Part shown: one piece after another, positions 7,687 to 16,529 of the stretch
Layout: each line of letters begins with the position of its first letter
Position numbering within the stretch: position 1 is the stretch's first letter
NCBI GenBank assembly: GCA_017647795.1
Contig: JAGCJX010000029.1
Coordinates: forward strand, 62,001-126,000
Reading direction: 5' to 3'
Origin: Bacteroidales bacterium
GTDB taxonomy: Bacteria; Bacteroidota; Bacteroidia; Bacteroidales; UBA932
DNA: 64,000 bases
Program-made: the position numbers and the translations under genes
Notes under the pieces: generated by a model
Seen by the model: only the letters and a program-made list of their open reading frames with translations
Told to the model about the DNA's origin: nothing
Database searches by the model: none

Positions 7687-9690
7687 ATGATGAAGAAATA
7701 CACCATGATTTTACTCGTTTCCGGCCTGGGTTTGCTGGCCGGTTCCTGCAAAGAGTCCGTTCAAAAAGAACCGGATTTCAAGTACCTGATTGATGAATTT
7801 GCAGACTTGAAGGTAATGCGTTACCAAATCCCGGAATGGGAAAACCTGAGTTTGCAACAACAAACCTTCCTCTACCATTTGGGAGAAGCTGCCAAATCCG
7901 GCCGCGACATCATCTGGGACCAACACTTCAAATACAACCTGGAAATCCGCAAAGTCCTTGAAAACATCCTGATCAACTACAAGGGCGACCGCACCTGTGA
8001 CGAATACAAAGCGTTTGAAGTTTACGCCAAACGTGTATTCTTCAGCAACGGGATCCACCACCACTACGGCGAAGAAAAATTCTTGCCGGGTTGCAGCCAA
8101 GACTACTTCGCATCGTTGATGGATGCCTGCGGTCTGGAAGCACAAAAAGAAAAGTTGTTGCCCATCCTCTTTGATGCCGACTTGTATGCTCACCGCCGCT
8201 ACACCGGTACCGACAAAGACATCGTGGAAGCTTCTGCAGTAAACTTCTACGAAGGTGTGAACCGCAAAGAAGCCCTTGCCTTCTACGGCAAAATGGAAGA
8301 TCCGAAAGACAAAACCCCGATTTCCTACGGTTTGAACAGCAAACTCGTGAAGAAAAACGGCAAGGTTCAAGAAGAAGTTTGGAAAGTAGGAGGTTTGTAC
8401 GGTCCGGCCCTGGAACGCATCGTGGCACACTTGGACACCGCAAGTACCTATGCTGAAAACGAAACCCAACGTGCTTACATCCAACAACTCATCGAATACT
8501 ACAAAACCGGTGACCTGGTGATCTGGGATGAATTCAACGTGGCTTGGGTACAAGACAACGAATCCCAAGTGGACTTTGTGAACGGTTTCGTGGAAAACTA
8601 CTCCGATCCCCTCGGTATGAAAGCGTCTTGGGAAGCCCTCGTCAACATCAAAGACATGCAGGCTTCTGAAAGAACCCGCTTGATCTCTGACAACGCACAA
8701 TGGTTTGAAGACAACTCCCCGATTGATCCGCAATTCAAGAAAAAAGAAGTGAAAGGTGTAACCGCCAAAGTCATCAACGCAACTACGTTGGGTGGCGACT
8801 GCTTCCCGACCCCGCCGATTGGTATCAACTTGCCGAACGCTGACTGGATTCGCAAAGACTACGGCTCAAAATCCGTTACCATCGCAAACATTTCAGACGC
8901 TTACAACAAAGCGGCAGAAGAGTCTCCCCGCAGTTTGCTGAAAGAATTTGCTTGGGACGAAGCTGAACTCCAACGTGCGAAAGAATTCGGTGCCTTGACG
9001 GGTAACCTCCACACCGACTTGCACGAATGCTTGGGCCACGGTTCCGGCCAATTGTTGCCGACCACTTCTCCCAACGCTTTGGCAGAATACAGCTCAACCT
9101 TGGAAGAAGCCCGTGCTGACCTCTTCGCATTGTATTACATCGCAGACCCGAAATTGGTTGAATTGGGCATCCTCCCCAACGAAGATGCGTACAAAGCTGA
9201 ATTCGACAGCTTCATCCGCAACGGTATCTTCACCCAATTTACCCGCATCGAATTGGGCAAACAAAACATCGAAGCCCACATGCAAGACCGCAAGCTCATC
9301 GCAGACTGGTGCTTTGAAAAAGGTGCTGCTGAAAACGTGATTGAAAAACGCGTTCGCGACGGCAAGACTTACTTCGTGATCAACGATTACAACAAGTTGC
9401 GCACCCTCTTCGGTGAATTGTTGAAAGAAATCCAACGCATCAAATCCGAAGGAGACTACGCTGCCGGTAAAGCCCTCGTGGAAACCTACGCAGTGAACAT
9501 CGATCCGGATTTGCACCGCGAAGTGAAAGAACGTTACGAAGCCCTCGAACTCAAAGCCTTCGGTGGTTTCGTGAACCCGGAAATCATCCCGGTTCGTGAA
9601 AACGGCAACATCACTTCCTTCCGTATCGAATACCCGACCGACTACTTGAAACAAATGTTGGAATACGGCGAAAAATACGCAACACTCTAA
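7687..9690 (+). CDS. dipeptidyl peptidase III-like metallopeptidase (M49), lipoprotein
   Basis: 667-aa zinc exopeptidase with an N-terminal lipoprotein signal (MMKKYTM... LLAGSC). The M49 hallmark HExxGH is HECLGH at residues 446-451, and the second motif EExxAD is EEARAD at 473-478 (third zinc ligand Glu). M49 enzymes remove dipeptides from short peptides. A lipid anchor implies a periplasmic or surface position, as is frequent in Bacteroidota. Start taken at the first of two adjacent ATGs; an upstream TTG is in frame but coincides with a promoter box. Codon use is strongly biased, suggesting high expression. Confidence 0.88.
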   Translation: MMKKYTMILLVSGLGLLAGSCKESVQKEPDFKYLIDEFADLKVMRYQIPEWENLSLQQQTFLYHLGEAAKSGRDIIWDQHFKYNLEIRKVLENILINYKGDRTCDEYKAFEVYAKRVFFSNGIHHHYGEEKFLPGCSQDYFASLMDACGLEAQKEKLLPILFDADLYAHRRYTGTDKDIVEASAVNFYEGVNRKEALAFYGKMEDPKDKTPISYGLNSKLVKKNGKVQEEVWKVGGLYGPALERIVAHLDTASTYAENETQRAYIQQLIEYYKTGDLVIWDEFNVAWVQDNESQVDFVNGFVENYSDPLGMKASWEALVNIKDMQASERTRLISDNAQWFEDNSPIDPQFKKKEVKGVTAKVINATTLGGDCFPTPPIGINLPNADWIRKDYGSKSVTIANISDAYNKAAEESPRSLLKEFAWDEAELQRAKEFGALTGNLHTDLHECLGHGSGQLLPTTSPNALAEYSSTLEEARADLFALYYIADPKLVELGILPNEDAYKAEFDSFIRNGIFTQFTRIELGKQNIEAHMQDRKLIADWCFEKGAAENVIEKRVRDGKTYFVINDYNKLRTLFGELLKEIQRIKSEGDYAAGKALVETYAVNIDPDLHREVKERYEALELKAFGGFVNPEIIPVRENGNITSFRIEYPTDYLKQMLEYGEKYATL

Positions 9691-9711
9691 TCCGGTGTTT
9701 GGCTACCAATG

Positions 9712-9739
9712 AAAAAGCTCGGTGATTACCGAGCTTTTT
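9712..9739. terminator. bidirectional terminator
   Basis: Perfect hairpin: AAAAAGCTCGGT, loop GATT, ACCGAGCTTTTT. T tracts on both strands let it end the DPP III-like gene and the convergent luxR-type gene. Confidence 0.85.
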
Positions 9740-10342
9740 CTATTTTATCTCATCAATGTCCACCAACTTATTGACAATCGCATAGATGGTCAAACCGGCA
9801 GGACTGTGGATCTGAAGTTTGGAGGCAATGTTCTTGCGATGGGTCATCACCGTGTGTGTCGAAAGGAAAAGCTGGTCTGCAATCTGTTTGTTGGTCATTC
9901 CCTTGACGACGCAAACCACGATCTCCTTCTCGCGGGCAGTCAGTTTCTGACGCAGGTCCGTCGGATCCTCCTCGGAGCGCTCTTCCTGGATAAAACGCAA
10001 CAGAATCTCACGCAAGGTCTCCAGGGAATCGTATACCGAAAAGACTGCATCGTATTCCCGCAGGATGGCTGCCGGTGTCTGCGTGTGCTGCAAGGCGACC
10101 ACCTTCATGGCCGTCAACCCCGACTGCTCCCGCAACCAATCAGGCGTTTGGGTTCCCAATTCGGCCGGATTGACCACCAGCACATCGGGCCGGTAACGCA
10201 CCAACTGTTGGGCCAGGTCCGAAACTTCCCAGATCTCGGCCACCTCGATCGGGAGGTTGGCCAAGCGGCGCAGGATCGCCATCATTCCTCCACGCAGGAC
10301 TTGTGACGATTCTGCAACCAGGATGTGTATTCTAGTTGCCAT
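9740..10342 (-). CDS. LuxR-family regulator with atypical receiver domain
   Basis: 200-aa DNA-binding protein. Residues 134-198 form a LuxR/GerE helix-turn-helix (LTAREKEIVVCVVKGMTNKQIA...THTVMTHRKNI). Residues 5-120 look like a receiver domain, but the phospho-acceptor Asp position is Asn58 (VLVVNPAEL) and the acidic pair is reduced to A-E at 10-11, so it may not be phosphorylated. The gene overlaps the upstream hemerythrin-like gene by 11 nt, implying translational coupling and a joint role in sensing oxygen, nitric oxide or iron (inference). Confidence 0.82.
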   Translation of the reverse strand: MATRIHILVAESSQVLRGGMMAILRRLANLPIEVAEIWEVSDLAQQLVRYRPDVLVVNPAELGTQTPDWLREQSGLTAMKVVALQHTQTPAAILREYDAVFSVYDSLETLREILLRFIQEERSEEDPTDLRQKLTAREKEIVVCVVKGMTNKQIADQLFLSTHTVMTHRKNIASKLQIHSPAGLTIYAIVNKLVDIDEIK

Positions 10343-11039
10343 AACTGCTGCGTCGTTTTTCGTGGTAACGGATCACCGGCACAAAGAGATGATCCTCAAT
10401 CAGGTTGTGGTCCGCCAGGTCCACGGAACAGGTGAACATATCCACCAGAACGGAGTTGAGTTCGTTGTGACTCGGAATGGCCAGGTACTTGAGGATGATG
10501 TCCTTCAACTCAACCAGTTTCTCCTCCACATGGTCGTGACGGGAACTGAAGATCCCAATGTTGTACTGAGGATCCGCCGCCTCTCCGTTCAAGAGGTGCT
10601 CCACATAGGTAAACACTTGATGGTCCTCGTAGTCCATGTGACGATGGACCTCCTCGACGTATTCGTCAAAATACGAAAGGACCAGGTCCGTCATGCGTTC
10701 TTCGGGCTGCGCCTTGACCAAGGCCTGCGCCAGCCGCTCCCGCAACTGCGGCAAACGGTAACCCAAGAAAAACTGGTGGGACGATTGCAGGTAGTGAATC
10801 AAGGTCGGCAAGGAAATCTGCTCGGGACGGAGTTGGAAATTTTCCTCATCCGACAGCAGGTTCACCACTGCCAGGAAGGTCGACACATCCACTCCATTTT
10901 CCTGACACACTTCTCCGATGGTCCGATCGCCCACCCCCAAGGGGATACCAAAACGCACCATCACCAACAACATGGAATAACGACGACCAATCAAATCTTC
11001 CACGCGATCGTCTGCGTGGTAACAAGTTATCTTATACAT
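10332..11039 (-). CDS. hemerythrin-like protein of the ScdA/YtfE (RIC) type
   Basis: 235-aa cytoplasmic protein. An N-terminal DUF542/ScdA_N-like part is seen around residues 40-65 (TIGEVCQENGVDVSTF). The C-terminal helical bundle has hemerythrin-type ligands: HQFF near 88, HRHMDYEDH near 137, RHDHVEE near 169 and HNLIEDH near 213. Members repair damaged iron-sulfur clusters or bind O2/NO at a di-iron site. Overlaps the LuxR-type gene by 11 nt, suggesting it modulates that regulator or is a co-regulated effector. Confidence 0.8.
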   Translation of the reverse strand: MYKITCYHADDRVEDLIGRRYSMLLVMVRFGIPLGVGDRTIGEVCQENGVDVSTFLAVVNLLSDEENFQLRPEQISLPTLIHYLQSSHQFFLGYRLPQLRERLAQALVKAQPEERMTDLVLSYFDEYVEEVHRHMDYEDHQVFTYVEHLLNGEAADPQYNIGIFSSRHDHVEEKLVELKDIILKYLAIPSHNELNSVLVDMFTCSVDLADHNLIEDHLFVPVIRYHEKRRSSYGN

Positions 11040-11055
11040 AAAAAACTATTCTTCT

Positions 11056-13350
11056 CTAAAACATCAGGCGCAAACCCAAATAGAAGTTGCGGGGAAGTGA
11101 CGGACCGTACATATAGCCAGAGTCACGGTCAGCTCCCTCATCAAAATCTTGTTGGTAGGCATTGAAGATGTTCTGTACCCCCAAGTTGAATTGGAGGTTC
11201 ATGGTCTCCCAGAACTTCAAATCGTAGGACACCTTGGCTCCCAAATCAAAGAAATCCGGGGTCACTTCTGCCACATCTTCGGGAATAGCTCCCGCCATGT
11301 GTTGCACCAACATAGAACCGGTATAGGTTCCGTTCAAGGCTACTTGCCAAGCCTCCGTCAACTGAGCCGATGCAGTGAAATAACCGTACCAATCTGGCGT
11401 CCGGAACATTTCCCAAACGGCAGGAGCGGTCTCACTCCATTCGTACAACTCATCGTAGCGGCTTTGTTGCCAAGTCAGACCCGCTTGCAATTGGAACCAG
11501 TCGCGGTAAGCCACCTTGGTCTCCAAGGTCACGCCAGCCACCCAAGCGCCGGGGCCATTCAAACGTTCCTGAACCAAGACCCCGTTTTCTACAACGGCCG
11601 GTCCCAATTCAAACACATCCACCAAGTGGGTGTAAAAGCCCTCCAACAAGAGGTTGGCTTGCCAATCGCCGAACTGGTGGTAGAGATCTCCGGACAAGGT
11701 AAAGCTGTGGGAGCGTTCCTCTCTCAGGTCGGCACTGTTGCGAATCATCAGGACCGTACCCCCTACGTTGGCCACGTGCAAGTCTTCGTCAAATACCTGC
11801 GGTGCGCGGTAGCCGGACGAATAGCTGGCGCGCAGGTTGACTTTTTCGCTCGGGTTGAAACGCACGTTCAGACGCGGGCTGAAGATCGGGTTGCGCAACA
11901 AGGAGTTCTTGTCCAACCGACCACCAATCAGGAAGCTCCAGCGACGGTTCTTCCACTCGTTTTGTGCAAAAATACTTTCGGTAAACACCTCTTGCTCGGT
12001 GTATCGGTTGTAACCCCACATCGTATCGTTGAGGTAGTCTCCGATGATCTCGGTACCCACGGTCAGGTCGGCCGGCATAAAAAGGCAATCGTCCATCTTG
12101 TAGATGTATTGTGCACCTCCCACCCAGGTCATACCACGGGTCGAGCCATAGGCATTGAGGTCCTGGCCTCCACCGTAATAGCTCTCACGGGCAATGTGTT
12201 GCGCCGATCCGAACACAGAAAGACGGTGCTTGGTGTTCGGGCTGAAGTAATCAAACTTCACACTTCCGGCATTGATGTTATGACGGATCTGCTCCGCAAT
12301 GTTCGCTTCGTGCGGAGGACGGCCCAAGCTGTCACCGCCACGACGGTATTCGTTCATGTGGTGGTATTCGAAACTCAATTTGGAATACACGCCGGTTTTC
12401 ACATACGAGCGCAAGCCCAAGGTTTGGCCTTGCAATTCAGCCAATTCTGTAAAGCCATCGCCGTTCGCATCGTAACCACCGCGGTCGCGACTTTGTCCGA
12501 ACAAGAACAAACCCGCTTTGTTGTCATCGGTCACAAAGGAAGCATTCAACGACGTATTGTGGTCCATTGTTCCATTGCCCAACACCGTCATGCCGTGGCC
12601 GACTTCCCCGAAGTTCCGTACGGGCTCCTTGGTGATGATGTTGATCGTCCCTGCGATGGCCGAAGAGCCGAACAAAGCGGATCCACCCCCACGCATCACC
12701 TCCACACGTTCCACCATGCTGGCCGGAATCTGCTCAATGCCATAAACCCCAGCCAATGCGCTGAAGACCGGACGGGAGTCGATGAGGATTTGGGTATAGG
12801 GACCGTCAAGACCGTTGATCCGGATCTGTTGAAAACCGCAGTTCTGACAGTTGGTTTCCACACGAATCCCCGGTTGAAAGGCAATCCCTTGCGCCAGGTT
12901 CACAGAGTTGGTTTGGCTGAACACCTTGGCATCCACCACGTTCACCAAGGTCGGGGCCAATTGTCGGAGGGTTTCGCTACGGCTGGCCGTTACGACCACG
13001 CCCCCCAAGGCAATGGCCTCTTCTTCCAGGTGAAAGTTCAACTCCAGGGTCCGTCCCTTCTTCAAGGTAATGGGGCGAGCAATGGTCTTGTATCCGATGG
13101 CCGAAATCTCCAAAATGAATTCGCCTTCAGGCAGGTTCTTCAAGTAAAAGTGACCCGAAGCATCGGAAGTGGTTCCCAGCATCGTACCTTGCAAGACTAC
13201 GGAAATAAAAGGAAGGTGTTCGCCAGTATTTTTATCCAGGATGTGGCCCACAAGGTTGGCGTCGGTACCATCGGGCTCTGAAATTTCTGCAAACGCAGGA
13301 AACGCTGCAGCGCACAACAGGGCTACAACGAAAAATATTTTTCGAAACAT
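11056..13350 (-). CDS. TonB-dependent outer membrane receptor
   Basis: 764-aa receptor. Signal peptide about 1-21; residues 30-115 form a carboxypeptidase-regulatory-like domain (GHILDKNTGEHLPFISVVLQ); a plug follows at about 120-240 (VVVTASRSETLRQLAPT, VERVEVMRGGGSALFGSSAIAGTINI), then a 22-strand barrel ending in aromatic NFYLGLRLMF. The motif NCQNCGFQQIRINGL in the plug carries two Cys. The neighbouring His-rich small protein suggests a metal or metal-complex ligand rather than a glycan, and no SusD partner is present. Substrate is inference. Confidence 0.88.
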   Translation of the reverse strand: MFRKIFFVVALLCAAAFPAFAEISEPDGTDANLVGHILDKNTGEHLPFISVVLQGTMLGTTSDASGHFYLKNLPEGEFILEISAIGYKTIARPITLKKGRTLELNFHLEEEAIALGGVVVTASRSETLRQLAPTLVNVVDAKVFSQTNSVNLAQGIAFQPGIRVETNCQNCGFQQIRINGLDGPYTQILIDSRPVFSALAGVYGIEQIPASMVERVEVMRGGGSALFGSSAIAGTINIITKEPVRNFGEVGHGMTVLGNGTMDHNTSLNASFVTDDNKAGLFLFGQSRDRGGYDANGDGFTELAELQGQTLGLRSYVKTGVYSKLSFEYHHMNEYRRGGDSLGRPPHEANIAEQIRHNINAGSVKFDYFSPNTKHRLSVFGSAQHIARESYYGGGQDLNAYGSTRGMTWVGGAQYIYKMDDCLFMPADLTVGTEIIGDYLNDTMWGYNRYTEQEVFTESIFAQNEWKNRRWSFLIGGRLDKNSLLRNPIFSPRLNVRFNPSEKVNLRASYSSGYRAPQVFDEDLHVANVGGTVLMIRNSADLREERSHSFTLSGDLYHQFGDWQANLLLEGFYTHLVDVFELGPAVVENGVLVQERLNGPGAWVAGVTLETKVAYRDWFQLQAGLTWQQSRYDELYEWSETAPAVWEMFRTPDWYGYFTASAQLTEAWQVALNGTYTGSMLVQHMAGAIPEDVAEVTPDFFDLGAKVSYDLKFWETMNLQFNLGVQNIFNAYQQDFDEGADRDSGYMYGPSLPRNFYLGLRLMF

Positions 13351-13443
13351 GTTATGTTAAGGTTGCGACGAATGACTCGTCCGGTTTTTGGTAAGTTTTA
13401 TAAAAGGGTAAGCATCAGAATTCTCACCCGGGCAGTCGAGGAC

Positions 13444-13776
13444 TTAACCCAGGCAAGGCTTCCCTACCGGAGGAGCACGCAACGAAGGAATGGCCTGCAG
13501 ACCGGTCTCGTCGGCCAGCAGACATTGGGTCTGGATCGTCTCACAATGATCCCAAAAAAATGCAGGAATTGCCAGCATTTCTGCGGCAATCCCTGTATTG
13601 TGATTGACGAGGTCAATAGCGACAAAGCCTTGACTCGTGTGGTTGTGATGGGCGGCATACGGGTGCTGGTGAACCACTCTTTGTCCGTCAACCACGTGGA
13701 TGTGGGAGAAGAACGGAGAGAGAAAGAACTGGTAAACAACCAGTAGGAATAGGAAAGCTACCCGCCAGCGACGCAT
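13444..13776 (-). CDS. small His-rich exported protein
   Basis: 110-aa protein starting MRRWRVAFLFLLVVYQFFLSPFFSH: a signal peptide or N-terminal membrane anchor, then a His-rich stretch (SHIHVVDGQRVVHQHPYAAHHNHT). The H-x-H and HQHPYAAHHNH pattern resembles small periplasmic proteins next to TonB receptors in Bacteroidota, thought to bind metals; no named domain is recognised. Start is the ATG at 13776, which overlaps the fabZ stop as TGATG, implying translational coupling. The TonB receptor follows 93 nt downstream on the same strand. Confidence 0.6.
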   Translation of the reverse strand: MRRWRVAFLFLLVVYQFFLSPFFSHIHVVDGQRVVHQHPYAAHHNHTSQGFVAIDLVNHNTGIAAEMLAIPAFFWDHCETIQTQCLLADETGLQAIPSLRAPPVGKPCLG

Positions 13777-14207
13777 CAAACTTTCAAATTGTCGTTTTTA
13801 ACCAAGGCTACGGAAAGGGTGGCTTGTACACACAAGCGGCCTTCTACGTGAGCTTCGGCATCGATGAAGAAAATCGGACCGCGTTTGGCCGTGACTTTGG
13901 CCGTCACTTCTACGGTGTCACCGGGTACAACAGAACCTTTGAAACGGGTCTTGTCAATACCGGTAAACATCGGGGTACAACCTTCCATTTCTTTCATCAC
14001 GAGGATGGAACTGGACTGACCCATGATTTCACACAAGATCACACCGGGAACAACCGGGTGACCGGGGAAGTGACCTTGAAGGAAAAACTCATCGCCACGA
14101 ACGGTGTATTTACCGTGGCAGATGCCGTTTTCATCAATTTCCATCTCATCCACGAGCAACATCGGCTCACGGTGAGGCAAAAAGTTTTTAATTTCTTCGC
14201 GTTTCAT
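13776..14207 (-). CDS. fabZ: 3-hydroxyacyl-ACP dehydratase
   Basis: 143-aa hotdog-fold enzyme. It starts MKREEIKNFLPHREPMLLVDE and has the active-site motif GHFPGHPVVPGV with His46 and the catalytic Glu60 (ILCEIMGQ). It removes water from 3-hydroxyacyl-ACP in fatty acid elongation. It lies 5 nt behind fabF in a fabH-fabF-fabZ unit. The stop codon overlaps the ATG of the His-rich protein gene. Confidence 0.9.
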   Translation of the reverse strand: MKREEIKNFLPHREPMLLVDEMEIDENGICHGKYTVRGDEFFLQGHFPGHPVVPGVILCEIMGQSSSILVMKEMEGCTPMFTGIDKTRFKGSVVPGDTVEVTAKVTAKRGPIFFIDAEAHVEGRLCVQATLSVALVKNDNLKV

Positions 14208-14212
14208 AACTA

Positions 14213-15454
14213 TTACTCTACTCTTCTCAATGCAATACTTCCGTTGTGACCACCGAAGCCCAATGAGTTGGACAATGCAATGGTGAAGTCACATTTGCGG
14301 GCTTTCAACGGAGTGTAATCCAAGTCACAATCCGGGTCTGCTTCGGTCAAGCCAATGGTCGGAGGCACGATGCCGTCGCGGATGGCCAAAGCAGCCGCAG
14401 CCAATTCCACACCACCGGCAGCACCCAACATGTGACCGGTCATGGATTTGGTGGAGCAAATCACGGCACGACGTGCATCTTCTTCGCCCAAAGCCAATTT
14501 GATTGCAGCAGTTTCTGATTTATCGTTCAACGGAGTACCGGTACCGTGTGCGTTGAAGTGAGCCACTTCACCCGGACGGTAACCTGCTTCGTTCAAGGCT
14601 TGACGGATTGCCGCAGCGGGGGTCGTACCATCCGGACGGGGTGCGGTGTAGTGGTAAGCATCGCAGGAGTTACCGTAACCGCAAACTTCCGCGTAGATTT
14701 TTGCACCACGGGCTTTTGCATGTTCGTATTCTTCCAAAACTACGATACCAGCCCCTTCTGCCATTACGAAACCTTGGCGGCGGGCATCAAAAGGAAGGGA
14801 GCCTTGGAGGGGATCTTCAGAACGGGACAACGCCTTGCTGTTGGCAAAACCACCGATGGACAAGGGGCTGATTGAAGCTTCAGCACCACCGGCAATGATG
14901 GCATCGGCATAACCGTGTTTGATGGCACGGAAAGCTTCACCAATCGCGTGTGTACCGGTTGCACAAGCGGTTACCACCGGCAAGCAGGGTCCTTGTGCGT
15001 TGTGTTTGATGGCGATGTTTCCAGATGCGATGTTGGAAATCATCATCGGGATGAACAACGGAGAGATGCGGTTTGCACCTTCGCGGTCCATTTTGCGGGT
15101 TTCTTCGATGAAGGTGTCCATACCTCCAATACCGGAACCTACATACACACCAAAACGGCCTGCTTCGATGTTTTCTTGAGCAACCAAACCACTGTCTTCC
15201 ACTGCTTGGTTCGCAGCTGACAATGCATACAAACAGAAACGGTCACTCTTACGGATGGTTTGCGGATCCACTCCGAATTCTTTCGCATTGAATCCTCTGA
15301 TTTCGCCAGCTATATGTACAGGCAGTTCGTCTGTCGGGAAATAAGTAATGCGATCAATGCCGCAGACGCCGTTTACCAAATTGTTCCAGAACGTCTCCAC
15401 ATTGTTTCCGACGGGAGTAATCACTCCCATACCGGTAATTACTACTCTTCTCAT
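14213..15454 (-). CDS. fabF: beta-ketoacyl-ACP synthase II
   Basis: 413-aa thiolase-fold condensing enzyme. The Cys-His-His triad is complete: Cys164 in VTACATGTHAIGEA, His303 in NAHGTGTPLND and His341 in KSMTGHMLGAAG. The N-terminus MRRVVITGMGVITPVGNN is typical FabF. Adds malonyl-ACP to growing acyl chains. It sits 25 nt after fabH and 5 nt before fabZ. No acpP or rnc is adjacent, unlike the common acpP-fabF-rnc order, so it could be a second copy. Confidence 0.92.
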   Translation of the reverse strand: MRRVVITGMGVITPVGNNVETFWNNLVNGVCGIDRITYFPTDELPVHIAGEIRGFNAKEFGVDPQTIRKSDRFCLYALSAANQAVEDSGLVAQENIEAGRFGVYVGSGIGGMDTFIEETRKMDREGANRISPLFIPMMISNIASGNIAIKHNAQGPCLPVVTACATGTHAIGEAFRAIKHGYADAIIAGGAEASISPLSIGGFANSKALSRSEDPLQGSLPFDARRQGFVMAEGAGIVVLEEYEHAKARGAKIYAEVCGYGNSCDAYHYTAPRPDGTTPAAAIRQALNEAGYRPGEVAHFNAHGTGTPLNDKSETAAIKLALGEEDARRAVICSTKSMTGHMLGAAGGVELAAAALAIRDGIVPPTIGLTEADPDCDLDYTPLKARKCDFTIALSNSLGFGGHNGSIALRRVE

Positions 15455-15479
15455 AGATAGTCGGTTATAGATTTTAGAT

Positions 15480-16445
15480 TTATTCGTATTTAATTTCTGA
15501 CCACTTCAACAAACAAGCGGCGGTGGTGAATCCAGCTCCAAAGGCACTCATGGCGATGCGGTCGCCGTCTTTGATCTTGCCTTCACGAGCCATTTCATCC
15601 AAGAGCATCGGGATGCTGGATGAAGAGGTATTTCCATATTTCTCAATGAAATGCGGGAATTTTTCCCAGCCTTGTTTCATGTATTCTCGAATGGTATCGA
15701 TGATACGGATATTGGCTTGGTGCAACAGATAATGGTCCACTTGGTCGGGGGTCACGCCAGCCGCCTGCATCACACGGTTCAAATCGCGGATGGAGCCACG
15801 TACCGCCATTTTGAACACATCCTGACCGTTCATGATTACGGCGTGGTCGTGTTCTTCTTTGTTCACGTACGGGGTGTATTGCAGTTTGTGACGTTGGTAG
15901 AGTGCTTCCGGCATGCTGGTGTTGGTCAAGGAGAAACTTTCGAAGTTATCCCCTTCGGTCAGGACCACCGCACCGGCACCGTCTCCGAAGAGCACGCAGG
16001 TACCACGATCGGTCCAGTCCATCATGCGGGACGGTTCTTCGGCCGCTACGACCAAAACATTTTTCACACGACCTGACTTAAAGAAAGCATCGGCAATGTC
16101 CAGGCCATACAAGAAGCCGGCACATGCCCCATTGACATCAATGGTCGGGCAGGTGGCGCCAATCATTCCTTGCAGCACACAACCCAAACCAGGGGTGATG
16201 TATTCATTGACTACATTAGAGCAGATGATATAATCAATGTCCCGAGCCGTCAGTTTTGCGCTAGCCAAAGCTTTGTTCATCGCTTCGGCAGCCAAGTCTT
16301 CCAATTTTTCGCTGGAAATCACACGTCTTTCTTGAATTCCAGTTCTTGAACGAATCCACTCATCGTTTGTCTCCAAGAAGGTGGACAACATCTCGTTAGT
16401 CACCACTTGTTTCGGATGAGCACTTCCGGTTCCAATGATTTTCAT
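15480..16445 (-). CDS. fabH: beta-ketoacyl-ACP synthase III
   Basis: 321-aa enzyme starting fatty acid synthesis by condensing acetyl-CoA with malonyl-ACP. Triad: Cys108 in NGACAGFLYG, His242 in LLHQANIRI and Asn272 in KYGNTSSSS. It starts MKIIGTGSAHP. A second in-frame ATG 6 nt upstream (16451) is an equally possible start. A TATTTTTG box at 16465-16472 is a likely promoter for fabH-fabF-fabZ. Confidence 0.92.
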   Translation of the reverse strand: MKIIGTGSAHPKQVVTNEMLSTFLETNDEWIRSRTGIQERRVISSEKLEDLAAEAMNKALASAKLTARDIDYIICSNVVNEYITPGLGCVLQGMIGATCPTIDVNGACAGFLYGLDIADAFFKSGRVKNVLVVAAEEPSRMMDWTDRGTCVLFGDGAGAVVLTEGDNFESFSLTNTSMPEALYQRHKLQYTPYVNKEEHDHAVIMNGQDVFKMAVRGSIRDLNRVMQAAGVTPDQVDHYLLHQANIRIIDTIREYMKQGWEKFPHFIEKYGNTSSSSIPMLLDEMAREGKIKDGDRIAMSAFGAGFTTAACLLKWSEIKYE

Positions 16446-16529
16446 ACACATAAATATTAAGCCCGCAAAAATAATCGTTTTGCGAGAAAAATCTACAATT
16501 ATTTCAGAAAATGTGACGAATTCGTCATC

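Noticed and set aside
16464-16484. Terminator behind fabH/ahcY junction
   Set aside because: CGCAAAA/TTTTGCG hairpin exists but lacks a T run and overlaps the probable fabH promoter box.
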